Shown piece by piece: positions 8,611 to 17,915 of a stretch of DNA of 42,511 nt. This DNA is from Mariniblastus sp. GTDB taxonomy: Bacteria; Planctomycetota; Planctomycetia; Pirellulales; Pirellulaceae. The notes under the pieces are model-generated. The model was not told the DNA's origin. It saw only the letters and a list, made by a program, of their open reading frames with translations, and searched no databases. Where the stretch lies: the NCBI GenBank assembly GCA_022447605.1, contig JAKVBG010000032.1:1-42511 (forward strand), in the 5' to 3' direction. The position numbers and the translations under genes were made by a program. How positions within the stretch are numbered: position 1 is the first letter of the stretch; every line of letters begins with the position of its first letter.

Positions 8611-10203
8611 ATGAAACTCACATGCATGCTTGCAAGCTTCGTCTGCCTCCTGGCCACCGTGTCGCTGTCGGTCGCCCAGGAGAACGAATTTCAGTCCATT
8701 TTTGACGGCAAATCCCTGGACGGATGGCGCGGAGACAGTGAGGTGTGGCGCGTCGAAGATGGTGCGATTGTCGGCGAAACGACCGCCGACAAAACCATCA
8801 AACAAAACACTTTCCTGGTTTGGGACGAAGGGGAACTGGACGACTTCGTGTTGCGGCTGAAGTTCCGTATCTCCGGGACCGAGCGGGCCAACAGTGGCAT
8901 CCAGGTCCGCAGTTCGCAGGCCGACAACGGCGCCATGGCGGGCTACCAGGCCGATATCGACCGGAGCGGAACGTTTATCGGGATCGTCTACGATGAACGA
9001 ACCGGACGGGGGATTCTGGCCCAGCGGGGGCAGAAAGTATCGATCGACAAGGAAGGGAAGAAAACGAGCGAATCGATCGGCAAGGCAGATGAACTGCTGA
9101 CCCATATCAACATGGATGACTGGAACGAATACGTCGTCACGGGCAAAGGGAACGAAATCACCACCCAGATCAATGGCAAGACGATGTCGCAGGTAGTGGA
9201 TGATCAACCTGATCATTTTGATCGCCAGGGCCTGCTCGGCCTGCAGTTGCACGTTGGCCCCCCCATGAAGATCGAGTTCAAGGATATCGAGCTGAAGCGA
9301 CTGCCCTTGGCCGGCGATCAGAAAAAAGTCGTTTTCATCGCCGGTAAACCGAGTCACGGCTGGGGGCAACATGAACATAACGCAGGTTGCCTGCTGATGG
9401 CCGACTGCCTCAACCAGTCAGCCACAGAGGATGGGCTGCCTGTCGTCTCTACGGTCTACCGGAGCGGCTGGCCGGCCGACCCGACCGCCCTGGATAACGC
9501 CGACACCGTGGTCGTCTACTGCGATGGAGGCGGGCGCCACTACCTGCATGCCCATGGTGAAGATTTTGAAGAGATCATGCGGAAAGGGGTCGGCCTGGTC
9601 TGCATCCATTACGGCGTCGAAGTACCGAAAGGGATGTCGGGGCAACGGTTCCTGCAATGGATCGGGGGCTATTTTGAAACGGACTGGTCGGTCAATCCGC
9701 ATTGGGTGGCCAAGTTCGAGTCACTCCCCGACCACCCGATCACCCAGGGTGTCAGCCCGTTCGAGATCAATGACGAGTGGTATTACCACATGCGTTTTTC
9801 GCCGGAAATGAGCCGCGTCACCCCGATCCTGACCGCCATGCCTGGGCCGGAAACATTGAAACGGAAAGATGGGCCGCACAGCGGCAACCCGTCCGTCCGC
9901 AAGTCGGTACTGGAAGAGAAAGAGCCGCAGCACCTGGCCTGGGCATTCGTCCGGGGTGACGGTGTGGGGCGTGGTTTCGGTTTCACCGGGGGCCATTTTC
10001 ACCGCAACTGGCAAGACGACAATTTTCGAAAACTGGTCCTCAATGCGATCGTCTGGTCGGCCAAGGTCGATGTTCCCGATCAGGGGATCGCCTCCACAAC
10101 CCCGTCGGATGAAGCGATGAACGAGAACCAGGATTACCCCGACCGGGCACCGAACAAAAAAGCGAACGCCAAAAAAGCGAACGCCAAGAAGGCCAAACAG
10201 TAG
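8611..10203 (+). CDS. Secreted DUF1080 (3-keto-disaccharide hydrolase-type) and ThuA-like fusion
   Basis: A 530-residue exported protein. Residues 1-22 are a signal peptide (cleavage after SVA). A DUF1080 jelly-roll domain spans about 27-228, with FQSIFDGKSLDGWRG, NSGIQVRSS and YQADI blocks; relatives hydrolyse 3-keto-glycosides or bind glycans. A ThuA-like amidotransferase fold spans about 236-490, beginning KKVVFIAGKPSHGWGQHEHNAG and containing VVYCDGGGRHYLH and GLVCIHYGVEVP. The last 20 residues are Lys/Ala repeats (NKKANAKKANAKKAKQ). Having both modules in one chain next to a sulfatase suggests sequential processing of sulfated sugars; that is inference. The ATG lies after a short AT-rich stretch with no strong ribosome site. 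Confidence 0.9.
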   Translation: MKLTCMLASFVCLLATVSLSVAQENEFQSIFDGKSLDGWRGDSEVWRVEDGAIVGETTADKTIKQNTFLVWDEGELDDFVLRLKFRISGTERANSGIQVRSSQADNGAMAGYQADIDRSGTFIGIVYDERTGRGILAQRGQKVSIDKEGKKTSESIGKADELLTHINMDDWNEYVVTGKGNEITTQINGKTMSQVVDDQPDHFDRQGLLGLQLHVGPPMKIEFKDIELKRLPLAGDQKKVVFIAGKPSHGWGQHEHNAGCLLMADCLNQSATEDGLPVVSTVYRSGWPADPTALDNADTVVVYCDGGGRHYLHAHGEDFEEIMRKGVGLVCIHYGVEVPKGMSGQRFLQWIGGYFETDWSVNPHWVAKFESLPDHPITQGVSPFEINDEWYYHMRFSPEMSRVTPILTAMPGPETLKRKDGPHSGNPSVRKSVLEEKEPQHLAWAFVRGDGVGRGFGFTGGHFHRNWQDDNFRKLVLNAIVWSAKVDVPDQGIASTTPSDEAMNENQDYPDRAPNKKANAKKANAKKAKQ

Positions 10204-10233
10204 ACGCCAGCCGAGAATTTTCACCGACCGATC

Positions 10234-10293
10234 GACCGCATGTCAGGGCGCTTATCAATCCCACTGTTGTTGGATTGTTCCGCCCTGTCGGTC
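10234..10293. terminator. Extended imperfect hairpin between convergent genes
   Basis: Three nested stems line up: GACCG (10234-10238) with CGGTC (10289-10293), CAGGGCG (10244-10250) with CGCCCTG (10281-10287), and CAATCC (10256-10261) with GGATTG (10272-10277), closing a 10-base loop. It starts 30 bases after the stop of the DUF1080-ThuA gene and reaches the stop codon of the oxidoreductase gene on the other strand. No T-run follows on either strand, so a bidirectional transcript end or 3' stabiliser is possible but it is not a classical intrinsic terminator. Confidence 0.5.
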
Positions 10294-11686
10294 ACTGCTT
10301 ATCTGTCTTGACCGCTGCCCGCGCAAATTTTGCCAGCTGGCGATCCAGCCAAGCCGTTTTCCGCCCGGCGTCCTCTGCCTGCTCCTTGCGGCGGATGGCG
10401 TTGCGGACCGCAATCGAGCCGAGCCAGCGGATCGGTTCAGGTGGGAAATAACCGCGCGGCCCGCCCACAAAACCGGCGCGGCTCCAAGGATCGTCGACTT
10501 CGAGTACCAGAGAAGCGAGGATCTTGCCTCCCAGATAAGATTGAGCCACCCCGTTTCCGGAGTAGCCGAAGCCGTAGAAGATGTGCGGGTTGGAGTTGAG
10601 CTTGCCAAAGAAGGGAAAACCGGAGACCGATCGGTCGGATCCCCCATTCCAGGAAGCGGCCACCGGGATATCCGCGAGGCTGGGAAAAAATCGCTGGATC
10701 GCTCCCTGGAGCTGTTTCTCGTATCGGCTCGATTCAAAGAAACTGGGAATCATGCGGGAACCGTAAGCAAACGTATTGCCTCCCTTGCCAAACATCAGTC
10801 GGCCATCGGCCGTACGGTGATAGTAATGCACAAACGTGCGGGAATCACAAACGGTGGCCCCGTGCTCGAGACCGATCTCATCCAATCGGTCGCCGCACGG
10901 TTCGGTGACCAGAATATCGCTGGAAACGACAGCAATCGAACGGGCAAATTGGGGGAATTGACTCGCCATCCAGGCATTCATCGCCAACACCACTTTCCTG
11001 GCCGTGATCGAACCGAGCGGTGTGATGACGCGCGCCGGACAACTCTCCTCGAGTTTTTTCATCGGCGTCTGCTCGTAGATGCGGATTCCCAGTTTCCGCG
11101 CCACACGAGCCATGCCGCGCACCAACAGGCCCGGCTGGACACTGCCGGCCACCGGCGAAAAAAAACCTTCGTGCATGTCCTGAGTCCCACCGAATCGACG
11201 GGCTTGGTCCAGGTCCAGCCGGCTCCAGCTGTTGATCCCGTGCTTTTGCAGGGCGCCAATCACCGGGTTCATCGTCCCGACCTGGGATCGATTACTGGCC
11301 ATGTAAAGCGCGCCATCCAGGCGCAAATCGGCGTCAATCTGATGGGCCTGGCAAAATGCCTGGATATCGGTCACCGCCTGCTCGGAGGCCTTGACCAGTC
11401 GCAGTGCCTCGCTCTCACCAAAAAACCGGCACATCGTCGGCAGCTTGGTGGAGAGGGTAAGTAAACAGCCCCCATTGCTGCCGGAAGCACCGTAGCCGCA
11501 AAGTTCCTTGTCGATGAGAACAATCTGGAGTTCAGGGTTGCGTTGCTTCAGTTCAATCGCGGTCCAAAGACCGGTGTAACCTCCGCCGACAATGCAGACA
11601 TCCGCGTCGACATGCTGATCAAGCGGCCGGGGCAGCGGGTTCCCTTCACGCTGGAGCGCCTGGTCGAACATGTAGGGGCGAAACAC
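10292..11686 (-). CDS. FAD-dependent amine/amino-acid oxidoreductase (DAO family)
   Basis: A 464-residue flavoprotein. The dinucleotide-binding motif VCIVGGGYTGLWTAIEL (residues 30-46) is followed by the acidic ribose contact at the end of strand 2 (VLIDKE) and the GYGASGSNGG FAD-binding block (residues 64-73). In many relatives the last block reads GASGRNGG. The C-terminal YGFGYSGNGVAQSYLGGK closes the FAD site. Relatives include gamma-glutamylputrescine oxidase, sarcosine oxidase and D-amino acid dehydrogenase, which oxidise a C-N bond; the substrate here is not determinable. There is no signal peptide. It lies 44 bases downstream of the 1344-residue gene on the same strand, so the two are probably co-transcribed. 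Confidence 0.9.
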   Translation of the reverse strand: MFRPYMFDQALQREGNPLPRPLDQHVDADVCIVGGGYTGLWTAIELKQRNPELQIVLIDKELCGYGASGSNGGCLLTLSTKLPTMCRFFGESEALRLVKASEQAVTDIQAFCQAHQIDADLRLDGALYMASNRSQVGTMNPVIGALQKHGINSWSRLDLDQARRFGGTQDMHEGFFSPVAGSVQPGLLVRGMARVARKLGIRIYEQTPMKKLEESCPARVITPLGSITARKVVLAMNAWMASQFPQFARSIAVVSSDILVTEPCGDRLDEIGLEHGATVCDSRTFVHYYHRTADGRLMFGKGGNTFAYGSRMIPSFFESSRYEKQLQGAIQRFFPSLADIPVAASWNGGSDRSVSGFPFFGKLNSNPHIFYGFGYSGNGVAQSYLGGKILASLVLEVDDPWSRAGFVGGPRGYFPPEPIRWLGSIAVRNAIRRKEQAEDAGRKTAWLDRQLAKFARAAVKTDKQ

Positions 11687-11730
11687 GGCAGGTCATCCGG
11701 AAGGGACAAGTTACAGGAAAGCGGTAAGAG

Positions 11731-14700
11731 TCAGTCACCCTCACTGGAACGGTGACGGCGAGGCAAACCTTCCAGCTGCTCCCGGAGTTCGGCAATCGGC
11801 GTCGCCACAGGGTCAACCAGTTTCCCCTCTTCCGACTGGGCCCGCAGGCGGAGCGGCAACCGGTGTTTCTGGACCTCGTTTTCCAGGGCAGCCAACCAGG
11901 AAGGGAGGTCGACACCGACCCCGACGGTCGCCCGGCAGAATGCATGCGCCTCATGCTGCAGTAGGTCAAAGGCGCGTTGACTCTTACGCGAACCCGGGGT
12001 CTGCATGGCCGGACGCACTAGGGAGCGAAGCCGATCGATCTGCAAAGGCTGGGAAAAACGCTCTTCCAGGCGTCGGCCTACCGTGTCCATCTGGATCGAG
12101 TAGTTGCGGCGCATTTCCTCCAGGCGATTCAAGAACTTCTCCGCCTCGGGTCCAACTCGGTCGGTCAGCGATCGGCGCCACATACGGGCCACTGAGGTTT
12201 CTCCACACCGGACAAGGATTTCATGCCCCCAGACGACTGGCTTCAGGTTCCAGCAAACCCGATCATAGCGACCGCGCAGTCGCAGGAAATCAAGAAAAAT
12301 ATAGACCTCTTCACCCCGGTCAGATTGTGTGGTGGTCGCGTTGTAATCCCGGTACTCGTTGTAGTTCTCGTAAACCGCCTCCAGCACGAGCGTCAAAAAA
12401 CTGACCGCCTGTTCCATTGGCAAGGCCGTTCCCAGTTCGTCGATGATTCTCAAATCGAGCGGAACCGATGCATCCCGAACATTCTGGAACCAGACATCGG
12501 CACCTTGATGCAAAATCGAACGGATGCTGGATAAATTCAGGAACTCCTGGGTAAACAGTCCCGCCCCATAACGCTGGATAAATTCGACCAAACGGTTCCA
12601 CGATTCCTTGTCATTGACTTTCTCGAGCACCGTCAGCCGCAATGTTTTACTGTGGTTCAACCACATGATCAGCATCGACTCTGTCAACATCTCAACACAA
12701 TCGAACAGGGCAGATTCGGCCTCCTGGCTGGCATCCGTCTCTGCCAGGCCCTGCGCGATCAACTGCTGTTCAAACTCCTTCGTGGCCCGGACGAGGCAAT
12801 TCACCGAGGAGGTGTAAGCCACCTGGAACAGGTCGTCGAATTCTGTAACGGCCCCGCGCGCGACCTTCTGGTTGCGTTCCATCGCCAGGGCTGTCCCTGC
12901 CAATTCGTGTGTCTCGGTAATTAACCCCAGGCGCGGCAGACTGCCCAACAGGTCATGCAACGAAGCCTGCAACCCACGGGCGCTCAAAATACTCTCTGGC
13001 TTTCCCCCCTTGCTCAGCGGGACGTACAAAAGCTCACGATCCCCCAGGTAATCGATCAGGTCGGGGAAATGCTCCCGCACGGCTTGTCGGTCACTCAACA
13101 GGACGGCGGCAAATAGCGTGATCAGAGGTGAACCATTGACCTCCGAATCGACCTGGTCCAGAGGTTTGTCGTCAATCAGGTAATCGATCGATGCGCCGAC
13201 GGCCGAAAGCATGCGCAGCGCGTTTTCCGTTTCCACGCAGCTGTTCATGATGCGTTCCAGCAACGTCTCTTTGTAAAGCCGGTGCTTGTCATAGGCCGCC
13301 ATCGAGTCGTGGTCGACTCCCGTCTTGGGCAGACGATACCGATAGACCGTCTTCAACAGTTCCATCAAGCCAGACCGGTTACGGGAAGCCTGTTCGATCC
13401 ACTGGCTGACAATCGCCCGGCGTTTCCTGAGTTGGGATTCCCGCTGTTGGTCAACCTCGCTGCGAGACTGGATCGGCAGAGGAACCGTCGCAGCAATCCG
13501 CCAAAACCCGGCCAGGGTCGCCAGGAACTCCAGTCGATCGTTGACCCGGTCTGTCTCGGCCTCCAGTTCCTCGTCCTGGCTGGAACCCGGCTCAAAAATG
13601 GGACCGTCCATCCCGTCGTCGGTAGAATCGACGTAGGTGACATCCTCGTAGGCAGCCTGGTAGATCGTGACTTCAGAATCCTCGTCGTCGGCAAAAACCT
13701 CGGTTTCCATCTCCGGTTCGACCGGGATTCGATCCGGACCATTGTTCCGGCCAATCTCAAAACGGGGAACCTGCCAGTAATGATCGGCATTGACTTCGAT
13801 AAAATCGTAGAACTTCTGGATCCGGTTCCAGATCACCTCCCGCTGTTGCACCTCGGCGTTATCGAGCAGGTCCCGTTGTTCGGAAATCCACCGCCACAAC
13901 AGATTGTGAAACGAGCTGTCACCCTGCTGTAGACGGATATGACCTGCCTGACTCAACCAGTGCACCATCAAGGCCGTCGCCGTCTTGTAGTCGGAACGCT
14001 GCATCAGCGCATCAATGACCAGGGCATAAGCTTTGGGAGAATCAAAGAGGTCGGCGTACTGACCCCAGAACTGGATATTGCCCGCTTCGGCACCCCCCTT
14101 GTGCCACAGGTTGAGCGCATTGGCGACATGTTCTGCCGCCTGGAAAATATCCAGCGGGTCGACCGCATCGACTGCCATCACCTGATGGGCTGCATATTTT
14201 CTCCACCAATCGACGATGTCGGAAAATTCTTGTCGAATTTCCTGGCACATTGCCAGGTCATCGATCGCGGCAGCTTCACTCCATAATTTCGAATACAAGC
14301 CGAGGATGCGTTCCACCAGTTCCACCAATTCATAGGCACGGTGATCGGGAACCGTGTTCTCATTGGCAGGAAACAGGCTGAAGTTGGCATCGAACCCGAG
14401 GATGTTCCAGGGATCCACGATCGCACCACATTCAACACCCCGCCGCAACAGCGAAATAATGCGGGGGACCTGAGTCAGCGCGTTCCGCAGTTCCCCCTCG
14501 TGGATTCGCTGGTTGGCGCTACTCAGCAGGCAATCAATCTGGCACAGGAAACGTGCCGAGGCGACCGGAACAACCTGGGACTGCTTCTCAGCCGCCTCGG
14601 AAAATCCCATCTTGGCAAAGATGGAAGCCAAACGGCAATTGACCAATTGCGAGGCCCGCAACCGGGCCAGGTGACGGTTGAGATGTTGCCTGGCCTGACC

Positions 14701-15765
14701 AAACGGTTGACGGCTGACCTCGGCTTCGGCCCTCAGCCGGTCCCGGTGTACCTGCGGCAGTCGGTCGAGCAGGTCCCGATAGAACTGATCACGATAGCCG
14801 GCAATGGTCGGCAGCAATTTTGCCAGGGTTGTATTCGAATCGAAGGTATCGGGTGCATCCCCACTGATTCCCGATGCCATCAGAATGGTCCCCGCCAGGA
14901 CCGCTCCCGCCTCGACCATCCGCTCTGACTGTGAAATCTCTGGGCACAGCGTCTCATTCGTTGCCCGGTCCAGGAGCGCATCCAGAGTGACCTGCTGAAC
15001 GATAAACCGATAGAACAGACCGGATTGATCCACAGAATGTTCATCCCATTGCCCAAATTGATGATTGGGGCGTTTGTTGATCGGGTGGTCAAAATCATAG
15101 GCCCGCGGATCGAAGGCGAGTACTTTCAATCGCTGCGGGTCGAAAAAAGCCGCTCTCAGGATCTCGGGGTCGGTTTGTTGTAAAAATTCGATCGCAATCT
15201 GGACCACCTGTTGGTACCGACCATGGGCCGCTCCCGCGCCGGCCAGGTAAATTGGGATCGGGCATACCCACTCGTGGGAATACGCTTCGATTTTCTGCGA
15301 CTCCAACGTCGCCACCTGTCGATGGCCGATAAAATCGTTCAGTTCAGCCAGGCACCCGTCGAGGAACGACTCCTGATCAACGGCATCAGCGCGATGCCTG
15401 AGAATACTCTGCATGACCAAACCGACAAAGAACGAATTGAACAGTTGTTCGTCCGGCTGGTGAAACAACAGGTCAGCGTGGTAATCCCGATAAGCCTCGA
15501 GACAGGGACCCGTTGTTTCCAGAACATCCAGCGCCTGGTTTGCATTGTTGAAGCTGGCATCCGAATCGGCCAACAACTGCAACGTCTGTTGCAGGAATTC
15601 GATCACTTGGCAGACGGTCGTACCGTGCTGGACATCCTGCTCGGCAAACAAACTGTCCAGGTTTCTCATGAATCGATCATCAGGAACTCCCGATGAAAAA
15701 TTCAGGTAACCGAGAACCTGCTCAGCAAGTTGCTGATCTGGGGATTCGGGATTGGGTGAACCCAT
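11731..15765 (-). CDS. Large (1344-residue) protein of unknown function
   Basis: I do not recognise this protein. It has no signal peptide, no clear transmembrane segment, and no nucleotide-binding or protease motif. The sequence is strongly helical throughout with regularly spaced Leu/Ala/Glu/Arg residues, which suggests an alpha-solenoid or a chain of helical bundles. An acidic segment at about residues 677-740 (EVFADDEDSEVTIYQ, then YVDSTDDGMDG, then SQDEELEAE) looks like a linker splitting the protein into two halves. The YEDVTYVDSTDDG block feels familiar from other planctomycete proteins, so this may be a lineage-specific family. The ATG at 15765 was chosen over an upstream GTG because AGGT lies about 8 bases before it. 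It precedes the FAD oxidoreductase gene, probably in one transcript, and diverges from the beta-propeller gene at 16171. Confidence 0.8.
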   Translation of the reverse strand: MGSPNPESPDQQLAEQVLGYLNFSSGVPDDRFMRNLDSLFAEQDVQHGTTVCQVIEFLQQTLQLLADSDASFNNANQALDVLETTGPCLEAYRDYHADLLFHQPDEQLFNSFFVGLVMQSILRHRADAVDQESFLDGCLAELNDFIGHRQVATLESQKIEAYSHEWVCPIPIYLAGAGAAHGRYQQVVQIAIEFLQQTDPEILRAAFFDPQRLKVLAFDPRAYDFDHPINKRPNHQFGQWDEHSVDQSGLFYRFIVQQVTLDALLDRATNETLCPEISQSERMVEAGAVLAGTILMASGISGDAPDTFDSNTTLAKLLPTIAGYRDQFYRDLLDRLPQVHRDRLRAEAEVSRQPFGQARQHLNRHLARLRASQLVNCRLASIFAKMGFSEAAEKQSQVVPVASARFLCQIDCLLSSANQRIHEGELRNALTQVPRIISLLRRGVECGAIVDPWNILGFDANFSLFPANENTVPDHRAYELVELVERILGLYSKLWSEAAAIDDLAMCQEIRQEFSDIVDWWRKYAAHQVMAVDAVDPLDIFQAAEHVANALNLWHKGGAEAGNIQFWGQYADLFDSPKAYALVIDALMQRSDYKTATALMVHWLSQAGHIRLQQGDSSFHNLLWRWISEQRDLLDNAEVQQREVIWNRIQKFYDFIEVNADHYWQVPRFEIGRNNGPDRIPVEPEMETEVFADDEDSEVTIYQAAYEDVTYVDSTDDGMDGPIFEPGSSQDEELEAETDRVNDRLEFLATLAGFWRIAATVPLPIQSRSEVDQQRESQLRKRRAIVSQWIEQASRNRSGLMELLKTVYRYRLPKTGVDHDSMAAYDKHRLYKETLLERIMNSCVETENALRMLSAVGASIDYLIDDKPLDQVDSEVNGSPLITLFAAVLLSDRQAVREHFPDLIDYLGDRELLYVPLSKGGKPESILSARGLQASLHDLLGSLPRLGLITETHELAGTALAMERNQKVARGAVTEFDDLFQVAYTSSVNCLVRATKEFEQQLIAQGLAETDASQEAESALFDCVEMLTESMLIMWLNHSKTLRLTVLEKVNDKESWNRLVEFIQRYGAGLFTQEFLNLSSIRSILHQGADVWFQNVRDASVPLDLRIIDELGTALPMEQAVSFLTLVLEAVYENYNEYRDYNATTTQSDRGEEVYIFLDFLRLRGRYDRVCWNLKPVVWGHEILVRCGETSVARMWRRSLTDRVGPEAEKFLNRLEEMRRNYSIQMDTVGRRLEERFSQPLQIDRLRSLVRPAMQTPGSRKSQRAFDLLQHEAHAFCRATVGVGVDLPSWLAALENEVQKHRLPLRLRAQSEEGKLVDPVATPIAELREQLEGLPRRHRSSEGD

Positions 15766-16170
15766 CGAATTTACCTGCCGAGCCGAAAAATCTGGCCGCC
15801 ACTCCAAGTCGACCACTGATCTGGGGCATCAAGTTCAGCTTGACGGCCCAGTCACATCTGATTCATCGTAAAAACGGCAATGAATTTGGTCTAGGCGGGA
15901 CAAACCCGGGGAATCTCCCCTTTTGGTCAAACCGGTCCGACAGGACACCCGTTTGGCCGGTTGTAACATCGTATACCGGCGAATCGCGACCCCTCACCTA
16001 ACAGTCGTGTCAGATAACCGGCTGGATGGGGTTTTTCCGGAAAAACGCATATTGGTTTTTCTGAGGCATCACCTATTTCCCGTGTAATTTCGTGCGAAAC
16101 CTGGTCGAGTTCTTGATAAAATAGGACGTGATTGTTTACCTGGCCCACCGACGCTGAGGAATCTTCGAAG
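15766..16170. other. Divergent intergenic region (405 bases)
   Basis: It separates the starts of the 1344-residue gene (-) and the beta-propeller gene (+), so it must hold both promoters. I found no credible gene or tRNA. It contains a perfect 16-bp palindrome (16031-16046), a TAAAAT possible -10 at 16117-16122 on the + strand without a good -35 box, and the GAGGAA ribosome site at 16156-16161 for the + strand gene. Confidence 0.7.
16031..16046. promoter_or_regulatory. Perfect 16-bp palindrome, possible operator
   Basis: GTTTTTCC is followed directly by GGAAAAAC, a perfect palindrome in the divergent promoter region. A symmetric site of this length could bind a dimeric repressor. It lacks the loop expected of an RNA hairpin. 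Confidence 0.4.
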
Positions 16171-17859
16171 ATGTTTCACTTCAAATTGATACCCCATCTC
16201 CAGTTCGCCCTTTGCGCCTGCCTGATTTCAGGCTCCTTGGCACTGCCCACGGCACAGGCCAACGACAGCGTCCTTTCAGACGCCAATATCAATACGGCGG
16301 GACTGGTGGTCGATTGGTATACGCAGGTAGAAGTCGCAGCCGGTGGCCATCTGGTCGACATCCAGTTGACGATTGACGAGAACGCCACGACGACCCTCTT
16401 CAATATCAGCTATGGAAATCACACCGAGCAGATTTCGGAAAACGACCTGGATGCTTTTGGCAAACCGTTTGGCATCAAAGGAGCCGAGGAACGGGCCAAC
16501 GTTCGCCGCGAAATTATTGAAGCGGAACTGAAAGCCCGAAATCAAAGCGGGGTGGAAATCAAAATTGAAAAAGTCGTACTCCCCAGAACGACCCTCTACA
16601 CCGTCAATTCGCACGGAGTGACGACGGCCCTGGATGCGACCACGGGTGAAACTCTGTGGGTCCAGGCCGTGGGAAGGCGCAACTTTCCCACCATTGGCCT
16701 CGGGGCAACGACCAGTTTTTACGAAAGTGTCAAAGGCAAATCGGTCTACCAGCATGGCCGGGTAGCCGTGGTCAACGGGAACTACATCTACTGTCTCGAT
16801 GCACGCAACGGGAAACTACTCTGGAAACAGGCGGCCGTTTGGCCACCCAACGCCCCCCCGGTGGTCAGTGATAAATTCGTTTTCGTACCGACAACCAATG
16901 GACGATTGCAAGCGTTTCCCATGGACCGAAAAGGAATTGCACCTGGCAATTTCGTGTCGGTAGGTGTTTCCACATCCCGCCCACTGCTGACCGACAAAAC
17001 GGTTTCCTGGGGAACGGACAGTGGCTATTACACGGTCGCTCCCAACTGGCAGGTTGAGCGGATGGCGCCTTCCTTCCGGGTCAATGCTTCGGATTCCATC
17101 CTGTCAACAGGCAGCTACAGCAATGGCATGTTGTTCGTGACTTCGAAAGACGGTTACATCTACGCCGTGAATGAAATTCATGGGGGCTTAGAATGGGAAC
17201 TGACGATGGGGCAACAGATCTTCCAGTCGCCCGTGTCGATGCAGGATGACCTCTACATCTTTACCCGCGAAAACAACCTGTTCAAAATCGCCGGGGAATC
17301 AGGGCGTCGCGCCAAGGGTTGGGACACACCGGCACCGAACGTTACCGAGTATGTTGGTGCCAGTCAGACCAAACTCTATGTCCTGGATAAAATGAAGAAA
17401 CTGAATGTGCTCGACCAGGCCACAGGCCAGCGAGCGAATGTCATCCAGAGCGACCCCATTACGCTGGTCTGTGCCAACACGCAATCGGACCGACTGTACG
17501 TCGGGTCCAAGAGTGGGTACATCCAGTGCATCCGGGAGGTCGGAAACGAGTTCCCCTTCTACCACTCCTCGGATTCCGACAAAAAAGATACGGACGATGC
17601 CGAGAAAGACAATCCTTTCCGCAAGGAACAACCGGGCAAGGATCCCTTCAAGGCGGGCAGCGACGATGACCCATTCAAGACGACGCCCAAAAAAGACTCG
17701 AACGAGGAGATGGAAGACCCTTTCAAGGCGGGTGGCGATAATGACCCGTTCAAAACGGGCGGCTCCGATAACAAATCGGATGACGACCCGTTCAAATCGG
17801 GTGGGTCGGATGACAAGTCCGATGACGACGACGATCCTTTCAAGTCGGATGATGGCTAG
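16171..17859 (+). CDS. Secreted PQQ-type beta-propeller protein with DPFK-repeat tail
   Basis: A 562-residue exported protein. The ATG at 16171 has GAGGAA 9 bases upstream and gives a signal peptide with cleavage near A30 (TAQA-NDS). A mixed region (31-140) precedes repeated blade motifs of the BamB/PQQ quinoprotein type: ALDATTGETLWVQAV, YCLDARNGKLLWKQ, YAVNEIHGGLEWEL and VLDQATGQ. No catalytic quinoprotein residues were identified, so a binding or scaffold role is more likely than a dehydrogenase. The final 85 residues are an acidic, disordered tail with seven (D/N)PF(K/R) units separated by Asp/Ser/Gly/Lys spacers. It diverges from the 1344-residue gene and is followed by a strong terminator. 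The propeller assignment is good; the biological role is unknown. Confidence 0.85.
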   Translation: MFHFKLIPHLQFALCACLISGSLALPTAQANDSVLSDANINTAGLVVDWYTQVEVAAGGHLVDIQLTIDENATTTLFNISYGNHTEQISENDLDAFGKPFGIKGAEERANVRREIIEAELKARNQSGVEIKIEKVVLPRTTLYTVNSHGVTTALDATTGETLWVQAVGRRNFPTIGLGATTSFYESVKGKSVYQHGRVAVVNGNYIYCLDARNGKLLWKQAAVWPPNAPPVVSDKFVFVPTTNGRLQAFPMDRKGIAPGNFVSVGVSTSRPLLTDKTVSWGTDSGYYTVAPNWQVERMAPSFRVNASDSILSTGSYSNGMLFVTSKDGYIYAVNEIHGGLEWELTMGQQIFQSPVSMQDDLYIFTRENNLFKIAGESGRRAKGWDTPAPNVTEYVGASQTKLYVLDKMKKLNVLDQATGQRANVIQSDPITLVCANTQSDRLYVGSKSGYIQCIREVGNEFPFYHSSDSDKKDTDDAEKDNPFRKEQPGKDPFKAGSDDDPFKTTPKKDSNEEMEDPFKAGGDNDPFKTGGSDNKSDDDPFKSGGSDDKSDDDDDPFKSDDG

Positions 17860-17887
17860 TCCCTGAATCGCCGGCCGAACGAATCAA

Positions 17888-17915
17888 CCGCTCGAATATC
17901 GAGCGGTTTTTTTTT
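17888..17915 (+). terminator. Intrinsic terminator after the beta-propeller gene
   Basis: A 7-bp perfect stem CCGCTCG / CGAGCGG with loop AATAT is followed by nine T residues. It lies 28 bases after the stop codon at 17859. Confidence 0.92.

Noticed and set aside
7882..9378. 498-codon minus strand open frame
   Set aside because: Antisense to the second sulfatase and the DUF1080-ThuA gene, both with clear motifs; composition is not protein-like.
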